From the NCBI GenBank assembly GCA_030429565.1, contig JAUIFE010000027.1, forward strand, positions 1 through 64,000: DNA of 64,000 nucleotides, read 5' to 3'. Under the pieces are notes generated by a model, which saw only the letters and a list, made by a program, of their open reading frames with translations, did no database searches and was not told the origin of the DNA. The position numbers and the translations under genes are program-made. Of this stretch, positions 44,890 through 54,013 are shown in pieces. Source of the stretch: Holophagae bacterium (lineage in GTDB: Bacteria > Acidobacteriota > Holophagae > Acanthopleuribacterales > Acanthopleuribacteraceae). Each line of letters starts with the position of its first letter. Position 1 is the stretch's first letter.

Positions 44890-45090
44890 TTTTTTATGGA
44901 TTTTAAAATCAATAAGACCTAAAATAAGCCTCGACGACGGGTGGCACGGCCTTTTTTAACCACCACAACCCAAGCCACCAGGTCACGCCGCCCGTCAAAC
45001 CACACCTCTTTGCTTCAAAACATTTGCCCTGCCTTCTCCAGGCAAGCCGCACCGTGTTCGTCCGGTCCACGGTGCGGTATTTTTTTTATA
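44890..45090 (+). ncRNA. Candidate small structured RNA ending in an orphan terminator
   Basis: The strong plus-strand terminator at 45047 has no plus-strand gene upstream for 1.2 kb. Before it, GACGGGTGGC (44936-44945) pairs with GCCGCCCGTC (44987-44996), nine of ten bases. An AT-rich block with the palindrome GATTTTAAAATC (44899-44910) lies further upstream and could hold a promoter. The layout fits a small RNA of about 150-200 nt, but no known RNA family is recognised. The 5' end is a guess. Confidence 0.35.
45047..45090 (+). terminator. Orphan intrinsic terminator
   Basis: CCGCACCGTG (45047-45056) pairs with CACGGTGCGG (45068-45077), followed by TA and eight T. It is a textbook terminator facing the plus strand with no gene to terminate. 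Confidence 0.85.
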
Positions 45091-45240
45091 CCCACGACCG
45101 GCCTCTAGCAGGCGAAAGACGGCTTTGCACCGCAGCAAGTCCCATTGAGTCGCGATCTTTTCTCATCGCAGGCACCTGTTCTCCGCACGGGATCACCGTA
45201 CCCAACTTGCGCCAAGCCCCTCACCGTCAACATCTGGCGA

Positions 45241-45284
45241 AAAGGCATCGGCGCGACGCTGAACGAAACACCTCGCGCCGATGC
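45241..45284 (-). terminator. Intrinsic terminator of the TonB receptor gene
   Basis: GCATCGGCGCGA (45244-45255) pairs with TCGCGCCGATGC (45273-45284). On the minus strand TTTT follows. It lies 10 bp after the stop at 45295. Confidence 0.75.
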
Positions 45285-45294
45285 GGGATAAAGC

Positions 45295-47358
45295 CTAGAA
45301 ACGATAGCCGGCTTTGACCTGGTAGTTGACGCCGCGATTAAGCACGTTTTCGGGCGCAAGCACCGCCGATAAACCGGGGCTGTACCACGCCTCATCCGTC
45401 AAGTTGTAGACGCTCAGTTCCAGGTCGATGTTGTCGAACACCTTCGATTGCCGGTAGAAGGCGTTGAGCACCGTCGCATTACCCATTTTGACAATCGCAT
45501 CGGCGCTACGGGCGAGGCGCGTGCCGTGGTGAAAACCGGTCAGGCTGAACAGGCCGCGCGCGCCCACACGTTGCTGGAAACTCAGGGTCGCTTTATGCTC
45601 GGGCGTGAACAGACGCCGTGTGCCGTCGGCTTCTTCCGACGAAACATAGGTATAACCGAGACGCAGATCGGTGCCGCGCACCAAGCGCCACTTCACATCC
45701 AACTCGAGGCCCTGGTCACGGTCGCCGTCTTCACCGTTAAAATAGGGTTCATCGGCAAACAGACTGAACTCCTGCTGGATGGTGCCTTCGTAAGTGCTGT
45801 AAAAAACCGAGGCGGTCGTCGCCAGCACCGGCCCTGGCGACCAATGAGCACTCGCTTCGTAGGTTTGAATGGTTTGTGCATCCAGGGTTGGTGTGCCGCG
45901 CATGATCGGCAAGTTACTGGTGTAAAGCTCGTTGTAGGTCGGCGCCCGAAACGCCTTACCGTAGAGCAACTTAAACACCCAGGCATCGCCACTGCTGTAC
46001 ACACCGGCCAAGCGCGGGTTCACGGAATCACCGAAATCGGCAAAGCGGTCGTATCGAATGCCCGCTGTGATGCCCCAACGTTCACTGGGATAGTAGGTAT
46101 CCTGCACATAAACGCCGGAAATATTGCGACTGCGCGGTTCCACAAACGACCCCTCCCCTTCAACCACGGTCCAATCGACAGGGTCAATCGGCGCCGGCGA
46201 GAAGACCTGTGCCAGCGTGTAGTTAAAAATCAGATTGGCCTCGTTTATGCCTTCACGCGCCCACATGGCACCGCCGATCACCTCGTGTTTGCCGCGGACG
46301 TAATTCACGCGCACTTCAAATTCGGTGTTGTCACTGCTGTAGTTAGAGCCGCCGAGCCACGGAATGGCTTCGGCTTGCGTGCCGACAAACAGGTTCTCAG
46401 GCGCAATGACATAGGCCATTTGCGCTTTGGCACGGCTGTAACGACCGTTACCGGTAATCGTCAAGTAGCGGTTAACTTCCCAGTCGTAACCCACCTGAGC
46501 TCGGAACATATCACTATCGTCGCGATTACTGTCAAACGGCGCCCAATCGGTCGGCGCTTGGTGGAAACCAAACGGCATGTAGTCGTCCATTTCGCGTTTA
46601 TACCAATCAAGGTGCAAACTTAAGGCGTCGTAATTGAGCTTAAGACCCACGTCAATTTGTTCGGCCACCGGATCGCTGACCACATGGCGACCACCCGGCT
46701 GACGCAGGTACCCCTGGGAGTAAACAAAGTCATCGCCGTTGTCGCTGTAGGCGTTGGCCGTCAACAAGGTCAACAACTTGCCACTGTTCCAACGGTAATG
46801 GGTGCCCAAATCAACCGTATTGAAGCTGCCGGTCGCCACCGACACGCGTTGCTTGGCGGTAGTCGTATAAGAGGAAGAAATGATGTTAATGACACCGACA
46901 TAAGCATTGGAACCAAATAGGGTCGATCCAGGCCCGCGAATAATTTCAATGCGGTCGACGTGGCGTAAGCTGAGATCTTTGATGTAACTCAGGCCGCCGC
47001 CGGAATAGACATCGTTGAGCCGCTGACCGTCGAGCAAAATCAAAATGTCTTCGCCGAAATGCGTGGTCCGTCCGCGCATGCCGATGGTGGTGTGACGGCC
47101 AAACATGATGGCACGGTTGGCCTCGATGCCAATCGAGAGATTGAGGATTTCGGACAGCGAGCGCATGCCGCTGCGCTCAATTTCGTCGCGCGAGATGATG
47201 GTGATAATGCCAGGCGCCTTGAGCGGCGTCGATTTCGACTTAAAGAGCATGGTGACTTCAGTGGCGAGGATATCCTCAATTGTCATTTTGTCGTAGTTCT
47301 GGGCGACAAGCGCGGGGACGACGACGAGCCCCAAAACGAAAAGCCATTGGCGAAACAT
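45295..47358 (-). CDS. TonB-dependent outer-membrane receptor
   Basis: 687 aa. ATG at 47358 with AAGGAG upstream; signal peptide MFRQWLFVLGLVVVPALVAQ. The plug domain (about 30-160) has LKAPGIITIISRDEIERSG, LSEILNLSIGIEANRA, GRHTTIGMRGRTTHFGEDIL, ILLDGQRLNDVYSGG and IEIIRGPGSTLFGSNAYVGVINI, all hallmarks of TonB receptors. The 22-stranded barrel follows and ends in YQVKAGYRF with the terminal aromatic residue expected for Bam-dependent insertion. It imports an iron complex, vitamin B12 or an oligosaccharide; the plug resembles the colicin/siderophore or vitamin type rather than the SusC type. No linked transporter suggests the substrate. A sigma70-like promoter lies 173 bp upstream. Confidence 0.93.
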   Translation of the reverse strand: MFRQWLFVLGLVVVPALVAQNYDKMTIEDILATEVTMLFKSKSTPLKAPGIITIISRDEIERSGMRSLSEILNLSIGIEANRAIMFGRHTTIGMRGRTTHFGEDILILLDGQRLNDVYSGGGLSYIKDLSLRHVDRIEIIRGPGSTLFGSNAYVGVINIISSSYTTTAKQRVSVATGSFNTVDLGTHYRWNSGKLLTLLTANAYSDNGDDFVYSQGYLRQPGGRHVVSDPVAEQIDVGLKLNYDALSLHLDWYKREMDDYMPFGFHQAPTDWAPFDSNRDDSDMFRAQVGYDWEVNRYLTITGNGRYSRAKAQMAYVIAPENLFVGTQAEAIPWLGGSNYSSDNTEFEVRVNYVRGKHEVIGGAMWAREGINEANLIFNYTLAQVFSPAPIDPVDWTVVEGEGSFVEPRSRNISGVYVQDTYYPSERWGITAGIRYDRFADFGDSVNPRLAGVYSSGDAWVFKLLYGKAFRAPTYNELYTSNLPIMRGTPTLDAQTIQTYEASAHWSPGPVLATTASVFYSTYEGTIQQEFSLFADEPYFNGEDGDRDQGLELDVKWRLVRGTDLRLGYTYVSSEEADGTRRLFTPEHKATLSFQQRVGARGLFSLTGFHHGTRLARSADAIVKMGNATVLNAFYRQSKVFDNIDLELSVYNLTDEAWYSPGLSAVLAPENVLNRGVNYQVKAGYRF

Positions 47359-47530
47359 TGGTTGCTCCTTGCACGGCGGGCAACGGCCCGGAAAAGCAAG
47401 TTTCAGGTTGCAGCCACGAACCAGACATGGGTTTGGCAGAGCACATCGCAACTGAAGGGGGCGAACGGTGATCCGTGACGATAGAAACGGCCCAAGAAAC
47501 AAGACGCATCAATTTTCCAGAATGAATAAG

Positions 47531-47559
47531 ATAAATATGAACAGAACAAAACAAAGAGT
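47531..47559 (-). promoter_or_regulatory. Possible sigma70 promoter of the TonB receptor
   Basis: On the minus strand TTGACT (47559-47554) and CATATT (47536-47531) are separated by exactly 17 bp inside an AT-rich block. The leader to the start codon would be about 165 nt, long enough to hold regulation. Confidence 0.4.
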
Positions 47560-47875
47560 CAACAAAATTCCAACAAGAAGGTTAATAAAGTTTCTTTCGA
47601 TAATTAACGCCTTTTCTCTATTTTAACAAACATACCTTTTCTGAAAGCACCACCTCTTGCGTACACAGTTGCGCTAGGTTAATTCAAACAAAGACAAGAA
47701 AAAACTCCCGATTCCCAAAATCTTTGCGCACGACGATCGTTAGCAAGCGTGACCCGCCCCGTCCGACCCAAAACCCCGCACTTCCGAGCAGGGCCAAAAC
47801 AGGCCTGGCGCCGATTCACATCGGCGCTGGCGCAGCACTTTTTTTCAATATCAACAAGGAAAGCACGTACACAAG

Positions 47876-47904
47876 CTTCTAAACGGGGAAATATTGGCTA
47901 TAAT
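47876..47904 (+). promoter_or_regulatory. Possible promoter of the WG-repeat gene
   Basis: A perfect TATAAT at 47899-47904 lies 48 bp before the chosen start at 47953. The -35 region (CTTCTA at 47876) is poor. The position supports the downstream start over one at 47749. Confidence 0.4.
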
Positions 47905-47952
47905 GAGCTTATTCTTCTCCGCAAACCTAATCTCTGCAAACTCGCTTACACC

Positions 47953-48888
47953 ATGTCGAAGGACGGTCGTTTGTTGTCGCATTCACGCCGGCGCGTTGTG
48001 GCGCATCTTTTCATATTTTTAACCCTTTTCGTTTTTTCGCCTATTCTGCTGCCGGCGCAAGTGCCGGAAGCAGGGAAAATCATCGAACTGTTCCCCATTA
48101 AACAGAAGGCAAAGTGGGGTTACATCGACGCCCAGGGTACCATTCGCATCACACCGCAATTCGAGAATGCACGGAGCTTTAGCCAAGGCCTGGCGCCGGT
48201 TCAAATCGAGACGCAGTGGGGTTTCATCGACGCCAAGGGCAGCTTGGTCATTGAGCCGCAATTTGACGATGCTGATTACTTCACCGAAGGTTTGGCATTG
48301 GTGCGGATTTGCGAACGACACGGGTATATTGACCAACAGGGTCGCTTTGTCATAAACCCCGTTTTTGAAGAAGCCTCGCCTTTTGCGGAAGGACTCGCCG
48401 CGGTTAAACGTCGGGGCGAATGGTTTTTTATCGACAAAAAGATGCAACGCAACAAGCAGTTGGCATTCGACATGATTTCTGGATTCGCGGCCGGTATGGC
48501 GCCGGTTCGCCAAGAGCGGCTTTGGGGTTATGTGGACGCCAAAGGGAAATGGACGATCAAACCACGGTTTCGATATGCGGGCCGTTTCCACGAAGGTTTT
48601 GCCTTGGTGCGCGAAAAACGGACCTTTGGGTTTATCGACAATCGCGGCCGCTTTGTCATCAAGGATACGTTCCCCGTCGCCTCCGAAAAGATTTCCCGAT
48701 TTTCCGAAGGTCTCGCCGCCATGCGCCGCGATGATCACTGGGGTTACATCGACACGGAGGGGACGTTTGTGATTGAACCCAAATTCGATTGGGCCGAACC
48801 CTTTAACAAGGGGCTGGCAATGGTGCAGGTCGACGGCAAAGTCGGCTATATCAACCGTGAGGGCGCCTGGATATGGGCGCCACAATAA
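47953..48888 (+). CDS. Secreted WG-repeat protein
   Basis: 311 aa. The ATG at 47953 is chosen because a TATAAT box lies at 47899 and the protein then starts with a basic segment and a signal-like helix (VAHLFIFLTLFVFSPILLPAQ); no clear ribosome-binding site is visible. The mature part consists of eight WG (KWG) repeats of about 32 residues: KWGYIDAQG, QWGFIDAKG, RHGYIDQQG, EWFFIDKKM, LWGYVDAKG, TFGFIDNRG, HWGYIDTEG and KVGYINREG. Each is followed by a strand and F.....F.EGLA. WG repeats form a beta-rich solenoid or propeller, probably for protein or ligand binding outside the cytoplasm. It is convergent with the methyltransferase, only 6 bp apart. Confidence 0.85.
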   Translation: MSKDGRLLSHSRRRVVAHLFIFLTLFVFSPILLPAQVPEAGKIIELFPIKQKAKWGYIDAQGTIRITPQFENARSFSQGLAPVQIETQWGFIDAKGSLVIEPQFDDADYFTEGLALVRICERHGYIDQQGRFVINPVFEEASPFAEGLAAVKRRGEWFFIDKKMQRNKQLAFDMISGFAAGMAPVRQERLWGYVDAKGKWTIKPRFRYAGRFHEGFALVREKRTFGFIDNRGRFVIKDTFPVASEKISRFSEGLAAMRRDDHWGYIDTEGTFVIEPKFDWAEPFNKGLAMVQVDGKVGYINREGAWIWAPQ

Positions 48889-48894
48889 AGACGA

Positions 48895-49710
48895 CTAAAG
48901 CGATTTAACCGCCAACCCTCGCGCCAAGAACACACCGACCGCACCGTAGGCGTTGGGTTGATCGACCAGTTGGTAGATCTCTCTGAGTTCCTTATCCACC
49001 TGATCGCGGTCGCGATGTTGCATTTGTTCTTTTTTAAAACCGGTGGTGACATCGAGAAAGTTCTTCATGCCAACCATTTCCGAGGTAATGGTGCGAACGT
49101 GCAAGTCGACGTGATGGTAGCCGACCTCGCGCATAAAGCTGAACAACTTGCGCCCCACGCGTCGGTCGCCGCCATTCAGCGATTGGCCACGCGCGGCCTC
49201 TTCCGTAAATCGTTTAAAGCAAAAGGGCTCAGGATGAAGGGTGAGCCATTGATCGTCAACATCGGCCACCAAAAGAATCCCACCAGGCGCCAAAAGTTGT
49301 TTAATTTCGCGTAAGGCAAGGAGCGGTTGCTCTAAGTGCTGAAACAAGAAGCGCGCGTAGATAAAATCGAAAGAACCCAGGGCCGAGTCCAGGTCATAGA
49401 CATTCCCTTGCACGAACTGTAAGTGTGCTTGCTCTTGCGGCGAGAGGGACTGACGCGCGGTTTCCAAAAGCGCCTCGCTCAAGTCGAGGCCAACCACCTC
49501 AGAATCGGGCACCAGGTCGGCCACAATCCGAGAAATAATACCAGGGCCACAGGCTAAATCGAGTACCCGCATACCGTTACGCAAGCCGGCCTGCTTGAGA
49601 ATTTGTCGCTCAATATCGCGTGCTAACTCAGCTTGTCGGGTAAGGCGGTCAAGTTCGGCTTCGTTTTGTGAAAAGGTCCCGAAATCGTATGAACCGGCGT
49701 GCTGTTTCAA
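48895..49710 (-). CDS. SAM-dependent class I methyltransferase
   Basis: 271 aa. TTG start at 49710 with AGGAG seven bases upstream. Motif I VLDLACGPG (49-57) binds S-adenosylmethionine. The acidic residue GLDLSEALL at the end of strand 2 and the FIYARFLFQHLEQPL post-motif are present, then LLAPGGILLVADVDD (motif III). The C-terminal 90 residues, with KNFLDVTTGFKKEQMQ and QLVDQPNAYGAVGVFLARG, form a substrate-binding cap. The type resembles ubiquinone/menaquinone or small-molecule methyltransferases, but the substrate cannot be read from the sequence. No signal peptide, so cytoplasmic. Confidence 0.9.
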   Translation of the reverse strand: MKQHAGSYDFGTFSQNEAELDRLTRQAELARDIERQILKQAGLRNGMRVLDLACGPGIISRIVADLVPDSEVVGLDLSEALLETARQSLSPQEQAHLQFVQGNVYDLDSALGSFDFIYARFLFQHLEQPLLALREIKQLLAPGGILLVADVDDQWLTLHPEPFCFKRFTEEAARGQSLNGGDRRVGRKLFSFMREVGYHHVDLHVRTITSEMVGMKNFLDVTTGFKKEQMQHRDRDQVDKELREIYQLVDQPNAYGAVGVFLARGLAVKSL

Positions 49711-50181
49711 AAAGAGACTCCTAAACGAACAACCAAGGATCCATCAGCAAAAAGGTCCGAAGGTGGTGCGCACCGAGAGATGACACAGAAAAAGCCGCCA
49801 AGAATTCAGCCAGGGTTGTGAATAGCACGGTATCGCCCATGCAAAAAAAGATGACACATAACTAAATATTTTAAAACCCGTAAAACTTCAATTATCCATC
49901 TTCTTTTAATTTCTCTTCACCCATCATGGCAATACGCAGCATTCATCAGGGCTCATCTAACTGGTTTATTTTTCCACTTGCCCAAGTCCGGCGCCAAACC
50001 TATAATCAATTAATCAAAATTTCAACATTAATCATTTTTCTCAATTTAGCCATTTAACTCCGGCGTCTCTGTTTCATCGCTCAACTATGTCGCGCAACAG
50101 CCCGCCCGCCAATTAACCCTTGCCGAAAGCCGCACAAGCTTGATCGCTAGCTTTCGTTGTTTCACTCTCTCGGATCAGACG
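49711..50181. other. Divergent intergenic region, AT-rich
   Basis: 471 bp, strongly AT-rich at 49850-50060. It should hold promoters for the methyltransferase and the kinase. No repeat copy or gene is supported. Confidence 0.5.
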
Positions 50182-51591
50182 ATGGGTTTTTTTACGCTAA
50201 TAGCGGCATTCTTTTTTTTGCCGCCGGTCAACGGCCTCCTTGAAAATGGGCCGGCTGCGTTTTCAGGTACCGGCACCAACCCTTCGCTGGAGATCGGTCA
50301 ATTGAGGCCCAGTCCCCTGATCCCCCAAACGAATCGCTTATTCGGAAACAGCGTCACGACGCTCGGGTTGACCCATTCTAACCGAGGTCAAACGCGAACG
50401 GGGCAGGCAAAGGCGCTCAGCTCCCTAGGCTTTCGCCATCGCCTAAGCCGCCAGTCGGACCCGAGCGACTCGCCATCCTTTTGGCGTAAGCCACTGTTTG
50501 CCATGGGTACGGGATTCCTGTTCATCAGTGTTCTATTGGTGTTTCTTTCGAATATCGCCTTGAGGTTGGCGGTTCAACACAAGACGAAGGCCTTACAAGA
50601 TGAAATTGGCCACAGTGACAACGCACGCAAGGCCCTTGCCGCCGCCCACAACGCCCTCGAACAACGGGTCGCCGACCGGACTGCTGAATTGCAGGAAAAA
50701 AACAACCTACTCGAACGCGAAGTCCTGGAACGGACCCGAATTCAAGAAGAACTGGCCGTGGCCCGCGAAATCGCCAACTGTACCGTTCACAACATCGGCA
50801 ACGTCATCAACAGCTTGGTTGTCAGCGTGCAAACCCTTGAAGGCATGCAGCACCGTTCTCGGGTCAACAAGCTTAAAAAAGCGCTGGACCTCATCGGCGA
50901 ACATCGCGACAACATTGCCGAGTTCTTAAGTACAGACCCGCGCGGCAGCCGTCTTCTCGACTATCTGATGATGATTGCGGATGAAATTCCCAAGGAACAT
51001 GAACACTTTGAAAGTGAGCTTCTGCAAATGGATAATCATTTGCGGCTCATTCGGGAAATGGTGCAAACCCAACAGAATTTTGCGAGCAGCTACCACGAGC
51101 CCTTTCAAATCCAGGACATCATCGAGGACGCTCTCAAAATACAGTTCCCCATCGAACGCGGCACAGTTCGCCTGGTTCGTCGCTTTGAGCAAGTCCCCGC
51201 CGTGACACTGGACCGCGTGAAACTGGCCCACGTTTTTCTCAACCTGATTAAAAACGCCAAAGACGCCATGCAACACAATACCGAGGACAACGCTGAACTG
51301 ACCATCGGGATCCGAGGAAGCGAGCGTTTCATTGAAGTGAGCGTCACCGACAACGGCCAGGGAATTCGCCCCGACGATTTGGAAAAGTTGGGCACCTATG
51401 GCTTCACGACCAAAGCAGACGGGCACGGCTTCGGCCTAAAGTACTGCGTCGGGACGCTGCAAAATTTCGGTGCCAAGTTGGTGATTGAATCGGACGGCCC
51501 CAAACAGGGGGCAACGTTCAAAGTACTGATCCCATTGGAAATCGAAGATGTGGCGGCTGGTTTGAGCCAAGCTCAGAGTATGGGCAACTAA
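50182..51591 (+). CDS. Sensor histidine kinase with HNIGN-type phospho-acceptor box
   Basis: 469 aa with ATG at 50182; a TTG 42 bp upstream is possible. The start is uncertain because no ribosome site is clear. An N-terminal signal or anchor (MGFFTLIAAFFFLPPV) precedes a short periplasmic region. A membrane helix lies around residue 115 (AMGTGFLFISVLLVFLSNIA), followed by a coiled coil (ALEQRVADRTAELQEKNNLL). The usual HExxxP box is replaced by CTVHNIGNVINSL with His203. The ATPase domain is intact: HVFLNLIKNAKDAM, VTDNGQGI and GHGFGLKYCVGTL. Kinases with HN(I/V)GN boxes are a recognised variant. No partner regulator is adjacent. Confidence 0.85.
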   Translation: MGFFTLIAAFFFLPPVNGLLENGPAAFSGTGTNPSLEIGQLRPSPLIPQTNRLFGNSVTTLGLTHSNRGQTRTGQAKALSSLGFRHRLSRQSDPSDSPSFWRKPLFAMGTGFLFISVLLVFLSNIALRLAVQHKTKALQDEIGHSDNARKALAAAHNALEQRVADRTAELQEKNNLLEREVLERTRIQEELAVAREIANCTVHNIGNVINSLVVSVQTLEGMQHRSRVNKLKKALDLIGEHRDNIAEFLSTDPRGSRLLDYLMMIADEIPKEHEHFESELLQMDNHLRLIREMVQTQQNFASSYHEPFQIQDIIEDALKIQFPIERGTVRLVRRFEQVPAVTLDRVKLAHVFLNLIKNAKDAMQHNTEDNAELTIGIRGSERFIEVSVTDNGQGIRPDDLEKLGTYGFTTKADGHGFGLKYCVGTLQNFGAKLVIESDGPKQGATFKVLIPLEIEDVAAGLSQAQSMGN

Positions 51592-52014
51592 ATAAGCGCG
51601 GCGCGGTAACCGGTGGCATAAGGGCGAAACAGACGGCTTGCAAAAGCCTGCAACAAGCGTTGCGCCTGGTACTTGGGGTCAAATTGGCCAATGAATAAAC
51701 GCGAAATGGTTTGAGGAAGGCGAACAGGGTTCCATTGGATGCGTGCGCCATTTACAATCGCTCCAGCCGCCCCGGCCCTTGACCGAATTCGTCTAAGTAT
51801 CGCGTTTTGCAAATCTAAGGACAAAACGCCTTTCGGCCGATAGCCATGAGGATGGTTTTCCTCAACGCACACGCCCGCGCCACTAGAAGCGCAACCTTAT
51901 AGCGCTAACCGTCACGTATTACATGACCTTCTCATGCAGCCCGCCCCTTTAACGCAGTCAGCGGGGTTGCCTGACCAAACAGGGTCCAAACAACACCTTA
52001 GGAAAGGATTTTCG
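51592..52014. other. Intergenic region before the vWA gene
   Basis: A 94-codon minus-strand frame (51588-51872) is open but has no ribosome-binding site and no recognisable content, so it is not called. The rest shows nothing specific. Confidence 0.45.
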
Positions 52015-53973
52015 ATGAAACGTCGCCTTAGTTTTTTGTTGTTTCTCTGTACGACACCGTCGTTGTTCGCCCAAACCCACATCCAATTAATCCTCGACGC
52101 CTCCGGCTCAATGTGGAACAAATTCGAGGACGGCCGCTATCGTATTAGCGCGGCGAAAGACGTTCTCCAGCAGGTCGTCAACAGCCTACCGCAGGAGAGC
52201 AACGACCTCCATGTGGGCCTGCGCATTTACGGTTCGGAGATGAGCCATAAAGAGGAAGGTGCCTGCCGCGACACGCGTTTGTTCGTGTCCATGGCGGGTG
52301 TCGACCGAGCCGCCTTATTGCGCACCATTCGCAAGGCCCGCGCCCAAGGCGCTACCCCGATTGCCCTCTCGCTGCAAGCGGCCGCAAGCGATTTCAAGGG
52401 TTTATCCGGTAAGAAGTCGATCATTTTGGTTACAGACGGTCTCGAATCCTGCGACGGCGACATGGCGGCGGCCGTGGCCCAGCTCAAGCAAGCGGGGGTC
52501 GAAATTGACCTGCGCATTATCGGCCTTGATTTGGATCCGCGCGCCGTTGAAATTTTCTCCCGTTTCGCCGTCATCGAAAACGCTGCCGACGCAGCCACGC
52601 TCAGCAAGGTATTGGTGGGCGCCGTCGAAAAACAAATTTCATTGAACCGCGAACGCCTCCCCGTCCACGTGATCCTGACGCGCGAAGGCAAGGCCGTCAC
52701 CGAAGCCAAAGTCGCCCTGGCCAATCCCCTTGACGGAAAAAGTACGGCCTTCGATCGCGGCGAAGACGGTTACCACCTGCAGGCGGCGCCTGGCACCTAC
52801 AGTGTCCTCGTCGAAGACCTCCACGCCGGCAAACGCGTCTTTAGCGGCGTTGCCGTCAACCCCGATCAAGACAACCGCTTCACCTTTGAGCTGGCCCCCG
52901 CAAGCAACGCCAAAATCAGCGTTGCCGTCAAAGAAGCGATGGCCGGTTCGCCGGTCACCATCAAGTACGAGGGCGCCCCAACGGTTGGCGAACCCTGGAT
53001 CACCATCGTCGCCCCGGAACAAGGCGATGGCGAATTCCGCGACTGGTCTTACGCGCCCAATCAAAGCGGCGAAGTTACCATTGCCATGCCGGAAACCGTC
53101 GGCCGCATGGAAGCGCGCCTGGTGGCCGCGCAGCCCGCCGGCGGCGAAGTCGTGCTGGCACGGGCCGAGGTGACCGCACTCAAACCCGAGGTCAGTTTAA
53201 CCGTACCCACAACACTACCCGGCAACTATCCCTTCGAAGTCTTTTGGACCGGCCCTGACAATAAGGACGATTACATCACCATCGTCCCAGTCGGCAGCGC
53301 ACCCGGCCATTATGAAAGTTGGCAATACACGATGAAAGGCTCGCCCGCGCGGCTGCTAACCAAACCCGAGGGGGGTGACTACGAGGTCCGCTACGTGACG
53401 GGAAAAAGCAAGGTGTTGGCCACGGCAAAGACGAAGGTCGTCGCGGCAACGGCATCACTGCAAGCGCCCGACAGCGCCATGTCCGGCGGCACCGTTACCG
53501 TCACCTGGCAAGGTCCCAACGGACCGGATGATTTCATCACGGCGGTTCCTCCCGACAGCGAAGACGGTGCCTACCTCGACTACGCCTACACCCGTGACGG
53601 CAAGGAACTTAAAATCAATTTGCCGCTCAAAACGGGGGCCTTTGAACTACGCTACGTGACCGGCAACGGCAACCGCGTTTTGGTTCGTCGCGCATTGACC
53701 CTCACCCCGGCGAAGGTCGTGCTTGAGTGTGCCGACACGGTCAAAGCAGGCGGTCGGCTTGAAATCACCTGGCAAGGGCCCAACGGCGCCGCCGACTACA
53801 TCACTCTGGTGAAGGCCGGTGCGCCACCGGAAGCCTACGGCGATTATCGCTACACGCGCGACGGTCAAACGGTCAGCCTCAGTGTCCCCAGCGAGCCCGG
53901 CCAATACGAGGTGCGCTACAACAATGAAAAAGAAACCGCAGTCCTCGCCAAAAAGCCGATCACGGTTGAGTAA
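52015..53973 (+). CDS. Secreted vWA-domain protein with four tandem beta domains
   Basis: 652 aa. ATG at 52015 with AGGAAAGG upstream; signal peptide MKRRLSFLLFLCTTPSLFAQ. The vWA domain (about 22-205) has an intact MIDAS: DASGSM (Asp28, Ser30, Ser32), the Thr of GATPIAL, and LVTDGLESCDGD. Residues about 215-310 form a carboxypeptidase-regulatory-like beta domain. Then come four related beta units of about 85 residues. Their signature is W.GP...DDYITIVP....... Y.YT.DG......P..G.YEVRYV (clearest at TWQGPNGPDDFITAVPP and TWQGPNGAADYITLVK). The protein probably mediates adhesion or complex assembly in the envelope through metal binding. A strong terminator follows directly. Confidence 0.85.
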   Translation: MKRRLSFLLFLCTTPSLFAQTHIQLILDASGSMWNKFEDGRYRISAAKDVLQQVVNSLPQESNDLHVGLRIYGSEMSHKEEGACRDTRLFVSMAGVDRAALLRTIRKARAQGATPIALSLQAAASDFKGLSGKKSIILVTDGLESCDGDMAAAVAQLKQAGVEIDLRIIGLDLDPRAVEIFSRFAVIENAADAATLSKVLVGAVEKQISLNRERLPVHVILTREGKAVTEAKVALANPLDGKSTAFDRGEDGYHLQAAPGTYSVLVEDLHAGKRVFSGVAVNPDQDNRFTFELAPASNAKISVAVKEAMAGSPVTIKYEGAPTVGEPWITIVAPEQGDGEFRDWSYAPNQSGEVTIAMPETVGRMEARLVAAQPAGGEVVLARAEVTALKPEVSLTVPTTLPGNYPFEVFWTGPDNKDDYITIVPVGSAPGHYESWQYTMKGSPARLLTKPEGGDYEVRYVTGKSKVLATAKTKVVAATASLQAPDSAMSGGTVTVTWQGPNGPDDFITAVPPDSEDGAYLDYAYTRDGKELKINLPLKTGAFELRYVTGNGNRVLVRRALTLTPAKVVLECADTVKAGGRLEITWQGPNGAADYITLVKAGAPPEAYGDYRYTRDGQTVSLSVPSEPGQYEVRYNNEKETAVLAKKPITVE

Positions 53974-53980
53974 CCAAAGC

Positions 53981-54009
53981 GGCCGGAACATCGCGTTCCG
54001 GCCTTTTTT
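53981..54009 (+). terminator. Intrinsic terminator of the vWA gene
   Basis: GGCCGGAAC (53981-53989) pairs with GTTCCGGCC (53995-54003), followed by six T (54004-54009). Confidence 0.9.
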
Positions 54010-54013
54010 CCGT

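Larger units (their letters stand above)
47359..47952. other. Divergent intergenic region between TonB receptor and WG-repeat gene
   Basis: 594 bp. GC-rich next to the receptor start, then strongly AT-rich from 47510 to 47700. It holds the two candidate promoters listed separately. No gene or repeat is supported. Confidence 0.55.

Noticed and set aside
44936..44996. Known riboswitch (for example cobalamin) in the leader of the gene at 43893
   Set aside because: The conserved box sequences of known riboswitch classes were not found on either strand; the terminator faces the plus strand, away from that gene.
47749..47952. Longer N-terminus for the WG-repeat protein from 47749
   Set aside because: A TATAAT box lies inside this stretch and the shorter start gives a signal peptide.
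51588..51872. Minus-strand frame of 94 codons
   Set aside because: GTG start without a ribosome-binding site and no recognisable domain; kept only as a remark in the intergenic entry.
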